DNA of 26,047 nucleotides from Minisyncoccota bacterium (lineage in GTDB: Bacteria > Patescibacteriota > Minisyncoccia > UBA6257 > XYB1-36-10). Where the stretch lies: the NCBI GenBank assembly GCA_028709185.1, contig JAQVXM010000004.1, positions 1-26,047 on the forward strand. The letters are read 5' to 3'. Of the stretch, positions 1-6,066 are shown piece by piece (within the stretch, counting starts at the first letter, position 1; the number at the start of each line of letters is the position of its first letter). The notes beneath the pieces were generated by a model. It worked only from the letters and a program-made list of their open reading frames with translations, ran no database searches and was not told the DNA's origin. The position numbers and the translations under genes are program-made.

Positions 1-1433
1 AGATATTTAGTTTTAACACCATGCTCTTTAAGATATTCTGAAAGATCCTCAGCGGTTTTTTTAGTTAAAGTAGTAGCAAGAACCCTCTCTTTTTTAAGAG
101 CGCGTTTTTTAGTTTCTTCCAATAAGTCTTCAACTTGACTCTTATTTTTTCCAGCGCCGATAATGGGACGAATAATTATTTCCGGATCAATAAGCCCGGT
201 CGGACGAATAATTTGTTCAACAATTTGCGCGGATTTATTTTTTTCAAAATCAGCGGGAGTAGCGGAAACAAAAATGGCTTGATTTATTTTTTTTTCAAAT
301 TCTTCAAATTTAAGAGGACGGTTATCGTAAGCGCTAGGCAATCTAAAACCGTTATCAATCAAAGCTTTTTTGCGAGCATGGTCGCCATTATACATACCGT
401 TTAATTGCGGGAGAGTGACGTGAGATTCATCGATAAAAAGAAGAAAATCATCAGGGAAATAATCAAGAAGAGTAAAAGGAGGAGAACCGGCAGGGCGGCC
501 ATCAAAATGACGGGAATAGTTTTCAATACCGCTTGCATAACCGACTTCACGAATCATGGCAAGATCATAATTAGTGCGACGCTCTAAACGCTCAGCTTCA
601 AGAAGCAGTTTATTTTTTTCGAAAAATTTAAGACGAGCAGAAAGTTCTTTTTTAATATCAGAAAGAGCGCGGGAACGATCGGAGTCTTCAGAGACAAAAT
701 GAGTAGTCGGAAAAATCAGAATGCTATCAACTTTTTCTTTCACCTCTCTTTTAAGCGGATCAATAAGAAGAATAGAGGAAATTTTTTCTCCGGAGAGATC
801 CAAGCGATAAATAATTTCACGATTAGAAGGAAAAATATCAAAAGTTCGACCACGAACACGAAACTGACCGCGAGCCAGTTCTCCAGAAGAGCGAGTAAAT
901 TGACGTTTAATCAGTTCACGCATTAAAAGAGCGCGATCAAAATTATCTCCTTTTTTTATAGAAAAAGAACTTTTTTTATAAAGTATCGGTGATCCCAATC
1001 CATAAATACAAGAAACAGAGGCGACTACGATGACATCGCGGCGAGTTAAAAGAGCTTCCGTGGCAGAATGGCGAAGACGATCAATTTCGTCATTAATTTG
1101 CGATTCTTTTTCAATATAAGTATCAGAGTTTGGAAGATAAGCTTCCGGCTGATAATAATCATAATAGGAAACAAAATATTCCACAGCATTATCAGGAAAA
1201 TAATCACGAAATTCACTGGTTAATTGAGCGGCTAAAGTTTTATTATGAGCAATAATTAAAGATGGACGGCCTGTTTTAGCGATGATATTAGCCATAGTAA
1301 AAGTCTTGCCGGAACCCGTAACGCCAAGAAGGGTTTGAAAACGATTATTTTTATTTAAGCCATAAAGCAAGCTATCAATAGCTTGAGGTTGGTCGCCAGC
1401 CGGTTTTTTGTCAGTTTTAAGATAAAAATCCAT
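1..1433 (-). CDS. uvrB: UvrB, excinuclease ABC subunit B (3' part cut by window edge)
   Basis: UvrB is the DNA-loading helicase-like subunit of UvrABC nucleotide excision repair: it receives damage from UvrA and recruits UvrC. Reading the minus strand from ATG 1431-1433 gives about 477 residues that run off the left edge; the family is about 660-700 aa, so the C-terminal part (rest of helicase domain 2 and the UvrC-binding UVR coil) lies outside. Seen: N-terminal KPAGDQPQAI; Walker A GVTGSGKT at residues 37-44; the family beta-hairpin region YYDYYQPEAYLP; Walker B-like FIDESHVTLPQLNGMYNGD; then the start of the second helicase domain (LATTLTKKTAEDLSEYL). No stop interrupts the visible reading frame. 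It is divergent from the 146-aa gene at 1503. Its promoter (TTTACT-N17-TATTAT) would start RNA about 8 bases before the ATG, and no Shine-Dalgarno is seen. Confidence 0.97.
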   Translation of the reverse strand, partial: MDFYLKTDKKPAGDQPQAIDSLLYGLNKNNRFQTLLGVTGSGKTFTMANIIAKTGRPSLIIAHNKTLAAQLTSEFRDYFPDNAVEYFVSYYDYYQPEAYLPNSDTYIEKESQINDEIDRLRHSATEALLTRRDVIVVASVSCIYGLGSPILYKKSSFSIKKGDNFDRALLMRELIKRQFTRSSGELARGQFRVRGRTFDIFPSNREIIYRLDLSGEKISSILLIDPLKREVKEKVDSILIFPTTHFVSEDSDRSRALSDIKKELSARLKFFEKNKLLLEAERLERRTNYDLAMIREVGYASGIENYSRHFDGRPAGSPPFTLLDYFPDDFLLFIDESHVTLPQLNGMYNGDHARKKALIDNGFRLPSAYDNRPLKFEEFEKKINQAIFVSATPADFEKNKSAQIVEQIIRPTGLIDPEIIIRPIIGAGKNKSQVEDLLEETKKRALKKERVLATTLTKKTAEDLSEYLKEHGVKTKY

Positions 1434-1447
1434 TAGAATGTGGTAAA

Positions 1448-1476
1448 ATAATATCAGTTTGACTTTCTAAAGTAAA
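1448..1476 (-). promoter_or_regulatory. uvrB promoter
   Basis: On the minus strand, TTTACT (1471-1476) and TATTAT (1448-1453) are separated by exactly 17 bases, matching the sigma70-type layout. The expected RNA start near 1441 leaves only about 8 bases before the uvrB ATG at 1433. The elements are interleaved with the opposite-strand promoter of the 1503 gene, so the two polymerases would compete. Confidence 0.6.
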
Positions 1477-1484
1477 ACTGATAT
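1451..1484. repeat. 34-bp palindrome in the uvrB divergent promoter
   Basis: Perfect 10-bp arms ATATCAGTTT (1451-1460) and AAACTGATAT (1475-1484) continue inward through ACTT/AAGT; 15 of 17 positions pair about the centre (1467/1468). The dyad covers the -35 elements and touches the -10 elements of both divergent promoters. It could be an operator bound by a dimeric regulator, or partly a by-product of two overlapping promoters of similar sequence. It does not match the common LexA boxes (CTGT-N8-ACAG or GAAC-N4-GTTC). Confidence 0.7.
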
Positions 1485-1487
1485 AAA
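1459..1487 (+). promoter_or_regulatory. Promoter of the 146-aa gene
   Basis: TTGACT (1459-1464), a 17-base spacer and TATAAA (1482-1487) form a near-consensus promoter. The predicted RNA start is near 1494, about 8 bases before ATG 1503, so the leader is too short for a normal Shine-Dalgarno. The spacer is shared with the oppositely directed uvrB promoter. Confidence 0.65.
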
Positions 1488-1502
1488 TTAAAAAAGCAAC
1501 TC

Positions 1503-1943
1503 ATGAGAGAACAAAATCCAATTTGGAGCGATCCAAAGCAGTTTATTAGAGACAGATGGAAAGAAAAAGCAGAAAGCGAGGAAAAGGAAAATTTGAAAAC
1601 AAAACTAACTTTTGAAGATTTATTCCGAATCGCTGGGCAAGCAAAAAAAGAAGAGGAAAAAGAGCTTTTAGAAGAGTTGGTGGCAGATGTTTTGAAATCA
1701 GCTCAAAACTATAACAAAGCAAGAGAAAGAACTAAGAAACTAAGAGATAAAGAAGAGGAGGGAGTAAGTTCCGACAAAGCAAGAAAAATAGCCCATGAAA
1801 GACTGCTCGATGCTCTAAATATTTTAGAAAGAAATTGCAGAAGACTTGGGGTTGATTCTTCTTGGAGAGAAAAAATCGGAGAAGAAAGAGAAAAAATCGG
1901 CAATTGGGCAGTGGAGGAGGCTTTCAATTATACAAAACAATAA
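1503..1943 (+). CDS. Unknown 146-aa charged helical protein
   Basis: I do not recognise a family. The ATG at 1503 fits the strong promoter just upstream and an intrinsic terminator follows the stop by a few bases, so this is a complete single-gene unit. The protein is cytosolic-looking: no signal peptide, no membrane segment, no cysteine cluster (one Cys). It is very rich in Glu, Lys and Arg and predicted mostly helical, with coiled-coil-like stretches around residues 20-90 and a second helical block around 95-146 (KARKIAHERLLDALNILERNC...). It is divergent from uvrB and shares its control region, which makes co-regulation with DNA repair possible, but nothing in the protein itself points to a repair function. 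Confidence 0.8.
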   Translation: MREQNPIWSDPKQFIRDRWKEKAESEEKENLKTKLTFEDLFRIAGQAKKEEEKELLEELVADVLKSAQNYNKARERTKKLRDKEEEGVSSDKARKIAHERLLDALNILERNCRRLGVDSSWREKIGEEREKIGNWAVEEAFNYTKQ

Positions 1944-1950
1944 GAGAATA

Positions 1951-1973
1951 AGGAGCGAAAACGCTCCTTTTTT
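1951..1973 (+). terminator. Intrinsic terminator after the 146-aa gene
   Basis: Stem AGGAGCG (1951-1957), loop AAAA, stem CGCTCCT (1962-1968), then a run of T to 1973. It lies 7 bases after the stop codon and separates this gene from tyrS. Confidence 0.85.
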
Positions 1974-2005
1974 ATTTGGATTTTTTGAGTTATATTGTAA
2001 GTAAT

Positions 2006-3205
2006 ATGGGAAAAATAATAACAGACAATGAAAAAATAAAAAAAATTCTAGAGAGAGGAGTGGAAGATATTTTTATAAAAACCGATTTAGAAAAAAAACT
2101 GAAGTCCGGAAAGGAACTGCGAGTAAAACTAGGGTTTGATCCGACAGGAGCAAAGATTCATATCGGCAGAGCGGTAATTTTAAGAAAACTTAAGGAATTT
2201 CAAGATTTGGGGCATAAAATAATTTTTATAGTCGGAGATTTTACAGCGAGAATCGGGGATCCGTCAGATAAATTGAATAAAAGACCGATGCTATCCGAAG
2301 AACAGGTTAAAATAAATTTAAAAAATTATAAAAAACAGATCGGAAAGATAATCGATTTATCGAAAGCGGAATTTTATTTTAACAGCCAATGGCTAAAAAA
2401 ACTTAATTTTAAAGAAATAGCAGAACTGGCGGAAAGTTTTTCCGTTCAACAAATGTTAGCCAGAAGAAATTTTAAAGAAAGATTTGAAAAAGGAGAGGAG
2501 ATAAGCGTGCGGGAATTTCTTTATCCCCTGCTTCAAGGATATGACAGCGTAATCATTAAAGCAGACGTAGAAATCGGAGGATTCGACCAATTATTCAATC
2601 TAAAAGCGGGCCGAATAATACAGAAGCATTTTAAACAAGAAGAACAAAATATTTTAACCGGACAAATGCTAGAAGGGACAGACGGCAGAAAAATGTCTAC
2701 CAGTTGGGAAAATGTGATAAATATAACCGACGAAGCAAATGAAATGTTTGGAAAAATAATGAGTTTAAAAGATGAGCTCATTCCCAAATATTTTTTATTA
2801 TGCACAGATATAGAAGAACAAGAAATCGAAAAAATAGATAAAGATATAAAGAGCGGGAAATTAAATCCAAGAGACGCAAAATTGGAATTAGCTTTAGAAA
2901 TAGTAAGAATTTATCACGGAAAAAATAAGGCTGAAGAAGCAAAAGAAGAGTGGGTAAGAGTTTTTTCTAAAAAAGAACGCCCAGAAGAGACGATAAAAAT
3001 AAAAGATTCAGGAAAAGACAAAAAAATTTTTGATTGGCTTTTTGCCAATAAATTAACAGAGAGTAAAAGTGAAGGAAGAAGATTAATAGAGCAAGGAGGG
3101 TTAAAAATAAACGGAAAAACAGTAAATAATTTTGAAGAAAAAATAAGATTTAAAAAAGGAGATTTAATAAAAATAGGAAAGAAAAAATTCGCAGAAATTA
3201 TTTAA
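2006..3205 (+). CDS. tyrS: Tyrosyl-tRNA synthetase
   Basis: Class I synthetase that charges tRNA-Tyr with tyrosine using ATP. From ATG 2006 the protein is 399 aa, the usual bacterial length. Seen: HIGH-type motif HIGRA at 52-56 after KLGFDPTG; GDFTARIGDPS near 77-87; tyrosine-pocket region QGYDSVIIKADVEIGGFDQ near 177-195; class I loop KMSTS at 229-233; C-terminal S4 RNA-binding domain about 341-395. An in-frame TTG at 1976 would add ten residues but sits directly against the upstream terminator, so ATG 2006 is preferred. No Shine-Dalgarno is seen; a TATATT at 1991-1996 lies nine bases before the ATG and could be the -10 of a nearly leaderless promoter, though no good -35 accompanies it. Its stop overlaps the convergent gene at 3198 by 8 bp. 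Confidence 0.97.
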   Translation: MGKIITDNEKIKKILERGVEDIFIKTDLEKKLKSGKELRVKLGFDPTGAKIHIGRAVILRKLKEFQDLGHKIIFIVGDFTARIGDPSDKLNKRPMLSEEQVKINLKNYKKQIGKIIDLSKAEFYFNSQWLKKLNFKEIAELAESFSVQQMLARRNFKERFEKGEEISVREFLYPLLQGYDSVIIKADVEIGGFDQLFNLKAGRIIQKHFKQEEQNILTGQMLEGTDGRKMSTSWENVINITDEANEMFGKIMSLKDELIPKYFLLCTDIEEQEIEKIDKDIKSGKLNPRDAKLELALEIVRIYHGKNKAEEAKEEWVRVFSKKERPEETIKIKDSGKDKKIFDWLFANKLTESKSEGRRLIEQGGLKINGKTVNNFEEKIRFKKGDLIKIGKKKFAEII

Positions 3206-3632
3206 AATCCTTAAAAAGAATGAGTTCTATTTTTCTTTTGCCGTTATAAGTGAAGTGGTGAGTTTCAGGGGCGTGTTTTTTAGAGCTATTACTGACAGCT
3301 TTATTTTTTCCAAGATAAAATCCAATATGCTTATGGCCTTTTTTTTCTTCCCAAACAAGGACACTCCCCTCTTTAGGAGTTTTTAATTTCTTCCAGCCGG
3401 AATTTTCAAGATCTTTAACCGTTCCTTCAACCGTAGCGTGAAGATTATTTATTTGACTAAAAATTTTTAAGATAGAAGAAACAAAAAAAGCACAAGAGAG
3501 ATTCCCATTTTCTAAAATATCGGTTTTTTTAGAATCAAAACTAAAAAAAGCGTTTTGAAATAATTCTGAGCCGATACTTTTTTTAATAAAAGAAAGATAG
3601 GTTAAAAAGTTAAGAGGAATGAGTTTTTTCAT
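3198..3632 (-). CDS. NlpC/P60-like cysteine hydrolase, putative
   Basis: 144-aa protein resembling a short NlpC/P60 or CHAP cell-wall peptidase/amidase. Seen: candidate nucleophile Cys47 in NLSCAFFVS at a helix start; candidate base His102 in HKHIGFYLG; a following AVSNSSKKH stretch with His120 as a possible third residue; and GSVLVWE before the His strand, as expected for the family barrel. No signal peptide is visible, so export is unclear. The frame is open further upstream, but that stretch is the tRNA-Gly gene, so ATG 3630-3632 is the sensible start. This ATG lies two bases after the tRNA 3' end and has no ribosome site; tRNA 3' processing would give a leaderless message. The 3' end overlaps convergent tyrS by 8 bp. 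The assignment rests on motif spacing only. Confidence 0.7.
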   Translation of the reverse strand: MKKLIPLNFLTYLSFIKKSIGSELFQNAFFSFDSKKTDILENGNLSCAFFVSSILKIFSQINNLHATVEGTVKDLENSGWKKLKTPKEGSVLVWEEKKGHKHIGFYLGKNKAVSNSSKKHAPETHHFTYNGKRKIELILFKDFK

Positions 3633-3634
3633 AG

Positions 3635-3706
3635 AGCGGGCGAGGAGAGTCGAACTCCCGTCTCGACCTTGGCAAGGTCGCATAATAACCGCTATACGAC
3701 GCCCGC
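3635..3706 (-). tRNA. tRNA-Gly(GCC)
   Basis: Complete cloverleaf of 72 nt on the minus strand: acceptor GCGGGCG pairs CGCCCGC (3636-3642) with discriminator U; D-arm GTAT/ATGC; anticodon stem CGACC/GGTCG with loop TTGCCAA, anticodon GCC; T-arm GGGAG/CTCCT with loop TTCGACT. CCA is not encoded. It has its own promoter and is followed after two bases by the ATG of the NlpC/P60-like gene. Confidence 0.96.
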
Positions 3707-3718
3707 TTATTGAGTTTG

Positions 3719-3747
3719 ATAATAACAAGAAAATAAGGTGAAAACAA
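3719..3747 (-). promoter_or_regulatory. tRNA-Gly promoter
   Basis: On the minus strand TTGTTT (3742-3747), a 17-base spacer and TATTAT (3719-3724) precede the tRNA 5' end (3706) by 12 bases. It probably drives both tRNA-Gly and the gene fused behind it. Confidence 0.6.
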
Positions 3748-3789
3748 GAAAATTACCGCTTCGGCAAGATTATTTCTAGTTCCATTTCA

Positions 3790-3814
3790 AAAAAATGTGT
3801 CCCCGGAAGGAATT
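3790..3814. repeat. 25-bp direct repeat, copy of the tRNA-Arg 3' end (att-like)
   Basis: Identical to 3987-4011, which spans the last 17 bases of tRNA-Arg plus eight bases beyond it. The two copies are 197 bp apart. Duplication of a tRNA 3' end is the classic trace of site-specific integration, but no integrase lies between the copies. Confidence 0.75.
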
Positions 3815-3923
3815 TCACTACTCCTCGCCTACGGCTCGTGCGTTTTAAAACCCCTCGGTTTTAATATTTCCGCCACGGGAAAACTTCCGTTTTCCCGACC
3901 CCTTTCCCGTTCAATTCCTTCCG
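3804..3923. repeat. 120-bp hairpin-rich element with tRNA-derived inverted ends
   Basis: The ends are 11-bp inverted repeats: CGGAAGGAATT (3804-3814) and AATTCCTTCCG (3913-3923). Inside are AAAACC-CCTC-GGTTTT (3847-3862) and a perfect 9-bp hairpin CGGGAAAAC-TTCC-GTTTTCCCG (3876-3897). Both ends match the T-arm/acceptor region of the adjacent tRNA-Arg. There is no coding capacity. It may be a small mobile or repetitive element, an integration scar, or a structured RNA; copy number in the genome would decide. Confidence 0.6.
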
Positions 3924-3939
3924 AGAAATAAATTAATAT

Positions 3940-3976
3940 TCCGACTATCCGCCAATTGGTGGATCGGAGCTTTTTT
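3940..3976. terminator. Hairpin with T-run, possible terminator
   Basis: ATCCGCC-AATT-GGTGGAT (3947-3964, one G-U pair) extended by TCCG/CGGA across a small bulge, followed on the plus strand by GC and six T. On the minus strand it lies just past tRNA-Arg and is followed by a weak AT-rich stretch. It could end the tRNA-Arg transcript, or terminate a plus-strand RNA from the hairpin element. Confidence 0.45.
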
Positions 3977-3986
3977 ATATAAAGCT

Positions 3987-4011
3987 AAAAAATGTGTCCC
4001 CGGAAGGAATT
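3987..4011. repeat. 25-bp direct repeat, copy inside tRNA-Arg
   Basis: Partner of 3790-3814. It includes the 3' acceptor strand and the 3' half of the T-arm of tRNA-Arg and the A-rich flank beyond it. Confidence 0.75.
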
Positions 4012-4066
4012 GAACCCTCATCACGAGCTCCGCAAGCTCGTGTCCTATCCATTGAACGACGGGGAC
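3995..4066 (-). tRNA. tRNA-Arg(GCG)
   Basis: 72-nt cloverleaf on the minus strand: acceptor GTCCCCG/CGGGGAC with discriminator A (typical for Arg); D-arm GTTC/GGAC; anticodon stem CGAGC/GCTCG with loop TTGCGGA, anticodon GCG; T-arm GAGGG/CCTTC with loop TTCAATT. CCA is not encoded. Most bacteria read CGU/CGC with an ACG tRNA modified to inosine, so GCG is unusual. It starts 10 bases after the stop of the 157-aa membrane protein, with no clear promoter of its own, so it may be read through from the secretion operon. Confidence 0.95.
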
Positions 4067-4076
4067 TAACAAAAAG

Positions 4077-4550
4077 TTAAAAACCGAGAAATTTAGAGAT
4101 TTCTTCAAAAAGAGAATTTTTATGTTCTTTCTCGGTAAGGTAATTATTAAGAAAAACTCGTATTTTTTCAATATCCTCCGTTTTGGCCGGAATACGAAGG
4201 TTAAAAATAGAAATATTTTTCTTTAAAAAATAAATAAAGCTTCTTTTGCCTTCGTTTTTATCCAATGAAAAACTTTCAAAAGAATTCCAAGAATAAAGGC
4301 GGTTTTCTATTTTTAAACCTTCGCTTTCAAGAGAAAAATCATATTCTTCGCGGTGAGAATTAGCCAAAAAGAAAAGAGAAACTTCCGATAAGATTATAAG
4401 CAAGGCAAAAAGAAAGTTTTTTTGCCACAGAGAAAAGGCAATAAAAAGAAGAGCAATTGGAATTGAGATTAAAAGCCAAGAAGAATTTTCAGAAGAAAAT
4501 TCAAATTCCGGAGCGCGCCATTCTATTTTTTCTTTTTCTAAAGAAGCCAT
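4077..4550 (-). CDS. Small membrane protein with PH-like C-terminal domain
   Basis: 157 aa. Two adjacent membrane segments at about 24-41 and 45-64 (SSWLLISIPIALLFIAFSLW...FLFALLIILSEVSLFFL), then a soluble beta-rich part EEYDFSLESEGLKIENRLYSWNSF... that resembles the small bacterial PH-like/YcxB-type domains placed behind paired TMs. The exact family is not certain. ATG 4548-4550 lies three bases after the stop of the upstream pilin-like gene, so it is almost surely in the same operon and is the last protein gene of the secretion locus. No catalytic motif is seen. Confidence 0.75.
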   Translation of the reverse strand: MASLEKEKIEWRAPEFEFSSENSSWLLISIPIALLFIAFSLWQKNFLFALLIILSEVSLFFLANSHREEYDFSLESEGLKIENRLYSWNSFESFSLDKNEGKRSFIYFLKKNISIFNLRIPAKTEDIEKIRVFLNNYLTEKEHKNSLFEEISKFLGF

Positions 4551-4553
4551 TAA

Positions 4554-5648
4554 TTAAATATTTCCGCCAGCTTTTTTAATTTGTTCAGCAAAAACTCCGG
4601 CAATAACCCTTTCACTAACATTTCTGCCGCTAGGAAATTCTTCGATATAAAATATTCCGGCATCGCCAACTTTTGGTCCTTCACTAGTTGTGGAAATAAT
4701 TGTCATCATAGAACAGCGATAATAACCGCCAGCAACAGATTTACATGTTCCTTTTGCTTCAGCCGAAACACTACCGTAATCTTTTGAAGCAAAAGAGAAG
4801 GTGAGATTATCGCTGGATGGCAAAGAAAGCGGAGCACCAACGCCATCATAAGTATATTCACTAGCCATTCTATATTTGCTTTCTTCAATAAGAAAATTTT
4901 TTAGTTCAGTTTTTATCTGTTCATTGGCGGCTTCAGAATAAGGAAAACCAAAGTCGTTAATATTACTCGCATCACTGTAAGCGATAGTCGATTTCCAAGA
5001 CGCTTCTCCGGAATCACTAGTTTCTGGAACATCAGCAGCAAAAGTGCCGTCTTTTCTAATAGTAATTCTATCAACTCCGTCTCTTCCGGGATTTACACCA
5101 ATAATAACAAGCCGGTTACCTTCAGCCGCAGAAATTTTTGTAATGTTTATTTGATTTTCTTTTTTGGAATATTCTTCTTTTAAAGTATCCTCGAATTTTT
5201 TAGAGCTTTCGGAAGAAGAATCGTTTAATGACCCAATGAGACTGGAAGAAGAAGTGAGGCAAGACTCAGAAGTGTCACGACTGGACCAAAAATTAACGGA
5301 TTTTAAAATACAAGGATTGATGGTGTCCAAAATAATAACGGAGCCGAAAAGAAGAAGAACACCATAAACAACTTGAGTAAGACCGTCTTTTGCATCACCA
5401 ACTTTTGATTCGTTAGCGGCTCCTAAAATATAGTTAATACCGTGATAGACAATCATAAAAAAAGCAACCAGACCAACCGCAGCTAAAGCAAATTGAAAGA
5501 TGGCGGCAATAAAAGAACCAAGATCAGGAGAAGAACCAAGAGTGAATCCTGGAATAGGCGTGGTGATTTCATAAGTAATTTCAGCAGAAGCTAAAAATGG
5601 AAAAAATAACGGAAAAAAAAGGAAAAGAGTTTTAAAAATTTTTTTCAT
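4554..5648 (-). CDS. VirB2-like two-TM pilin-type protein with large exported domain
   Basis: 364 aa. A signal peptide is clear (basic MKK, hydrophobic core, cut after ...FLASA near 22). Two TM segments follow at about 43-67 and 90-109, joined by a short polar loop GAANESKVGDAKDGL; the pattern YHGINYILGAANESKVGDAKDGL...ILDTINP is the common VirB2/TrbC-like signature in Parcubacteria T4SS loci. Unlike a classical pilin (about 100 aa, ending after TM2), about 250 more residues follow and should face outside: a Ser-rich linker (122-150), a beta-rich part (NQINITKISAAEGNRLVIIGVNPG...), and a C-terminal part with a Cys pair (GTCKSVAGGYYRC). It could be a pilus subunit, a minor pilin or a surface adhesin anchored like a pilin. 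Start ATG 5648 overlaps the upstream stop region. Confidence 0.75.
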   Translation of the reverse strand: MKKIFKTLFLFFPLFFPFLASAEITYEITTPIPGFTLGSSPDLGSFIAAIFQFALAAVGLVAFFMIVYHGINYILGAANESKVGDAKDGLTQVVYGVLLLFGSVIILDTINPCILKSVNFWSSRDTSESCLTSSSSLIGSLNDSSSESSKKFEDTLKEEYSKKENQINITKISAAEGNRLVIIGVNPGRDGVDRITIRKDGTFAADVPETSDSGEASWKSTIAYSDASNINDFGFPYSEAANEQIKTELKNFLIEESKYRMASEYTYDGVGAPLSLPSSDNLTFSFASKDYGSVSAEAKGTCKSVAGGYYRCSMMTIISTTSEGPKVGDAGIFYIEEFPSGRNVSERVIAGVFAEQIKKAGGNI

Positions 5649-5649
5649 T

Positions 5650-6066
5650 TTAATTTTTTTCTTTTTTATTATTAGTGTCTTTATTATCAGCGGTTTCTTT
5701 TTTGTCGTCTTTTCCGCCTAATTTTTTAGAGGCGATTTCCGTTGTTTTTTTCAGAACCGGATTATTAGAGAGGACGATAGCAACAATAATAGTGACGGTT
5801 TTAATCGGCAAGAGATTAAGAAAAGGAATATATTCAACAAGACTTCCGGCCAGAAACCAAGCGCCTCTCGCTCCTTTTATTATAAGCCAGAGATAAGCAA
5901 AACCAAAAACAAAAGTATTAATAATCCAAACAAAAAAAACAGAAAAAGGAGCAAGAGGCGGAATCAGACTAAAAGCATAAGAAAGAAGTTCGACCGTGTC
6001 GGCAAAAAGACAAACGAGAATTAAAATAATAGTCTCAGAAAGGGAAAACTTTTTTTGTTCATCCAT
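5650..6066 (-). CDS. Three-TM protein of the T4SS operon, unknown
   Basis: 138 aa with hydrophobic segments near 10-35, 40-66 and 86-101 and a very charged C-terminal tail (KKLGGKDDKKETADNKDTNNKKEKN) probably in the cytosol. No family recognised. The start codon overlaps the end of virB4 (ATGGATGA, where the TGA ends VirB4), and its own stop overlaps the next start, so translation is likely coupled on both sides. Position between VirB4 and the pilin-like gene suggests an inner-membrane accessory of the secretion machine. Confidence 0.75.
   Translation of the reverse strand: MDEQKKFSLSETIILILVCLFADTVELLSYAFSLIPPLAPFSVFFVWIINTFVFGFAYLWLIIKGARGAWFLAGSLVEYIPFLNLLPIKTVTIIVAIVLSNNPVLKKTTEIASKKLGGKDDKKETADNKDTNNKKEKN

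Noticed and set aside
135..926. Several plus-strand open frames inside uvrB and similar antisense frames throughout
   Set aside because: They lie opposite clearly conserved genes, have low-complexity Lys/Phe/Asn-rich or Leu-rich translations and no start signals; they are shadows.
1976..2005. TTG start for tyrS adding ten residues
   Set aside because: It begins just past the T-run of the upstream terminator, adds residues not expected for the family, and ATG 2006 matches the usual N-terminus.
3633..3728. Upstream extension of the NlpC/P60-like reading frame to 3728
   Set aside because: The extra 32 codons are the tRNA-Gly gene read as protein; the tRNA folds perfectly and has its own promoter.
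6059..6066. UGA read as glycine (Gracilibacteria/Absconditabacteria code)
   Set aside because: VirB4 ends at a TGA inside the next start codon region at the expected length, and no gene has an in-frame TGA at conserved positions.
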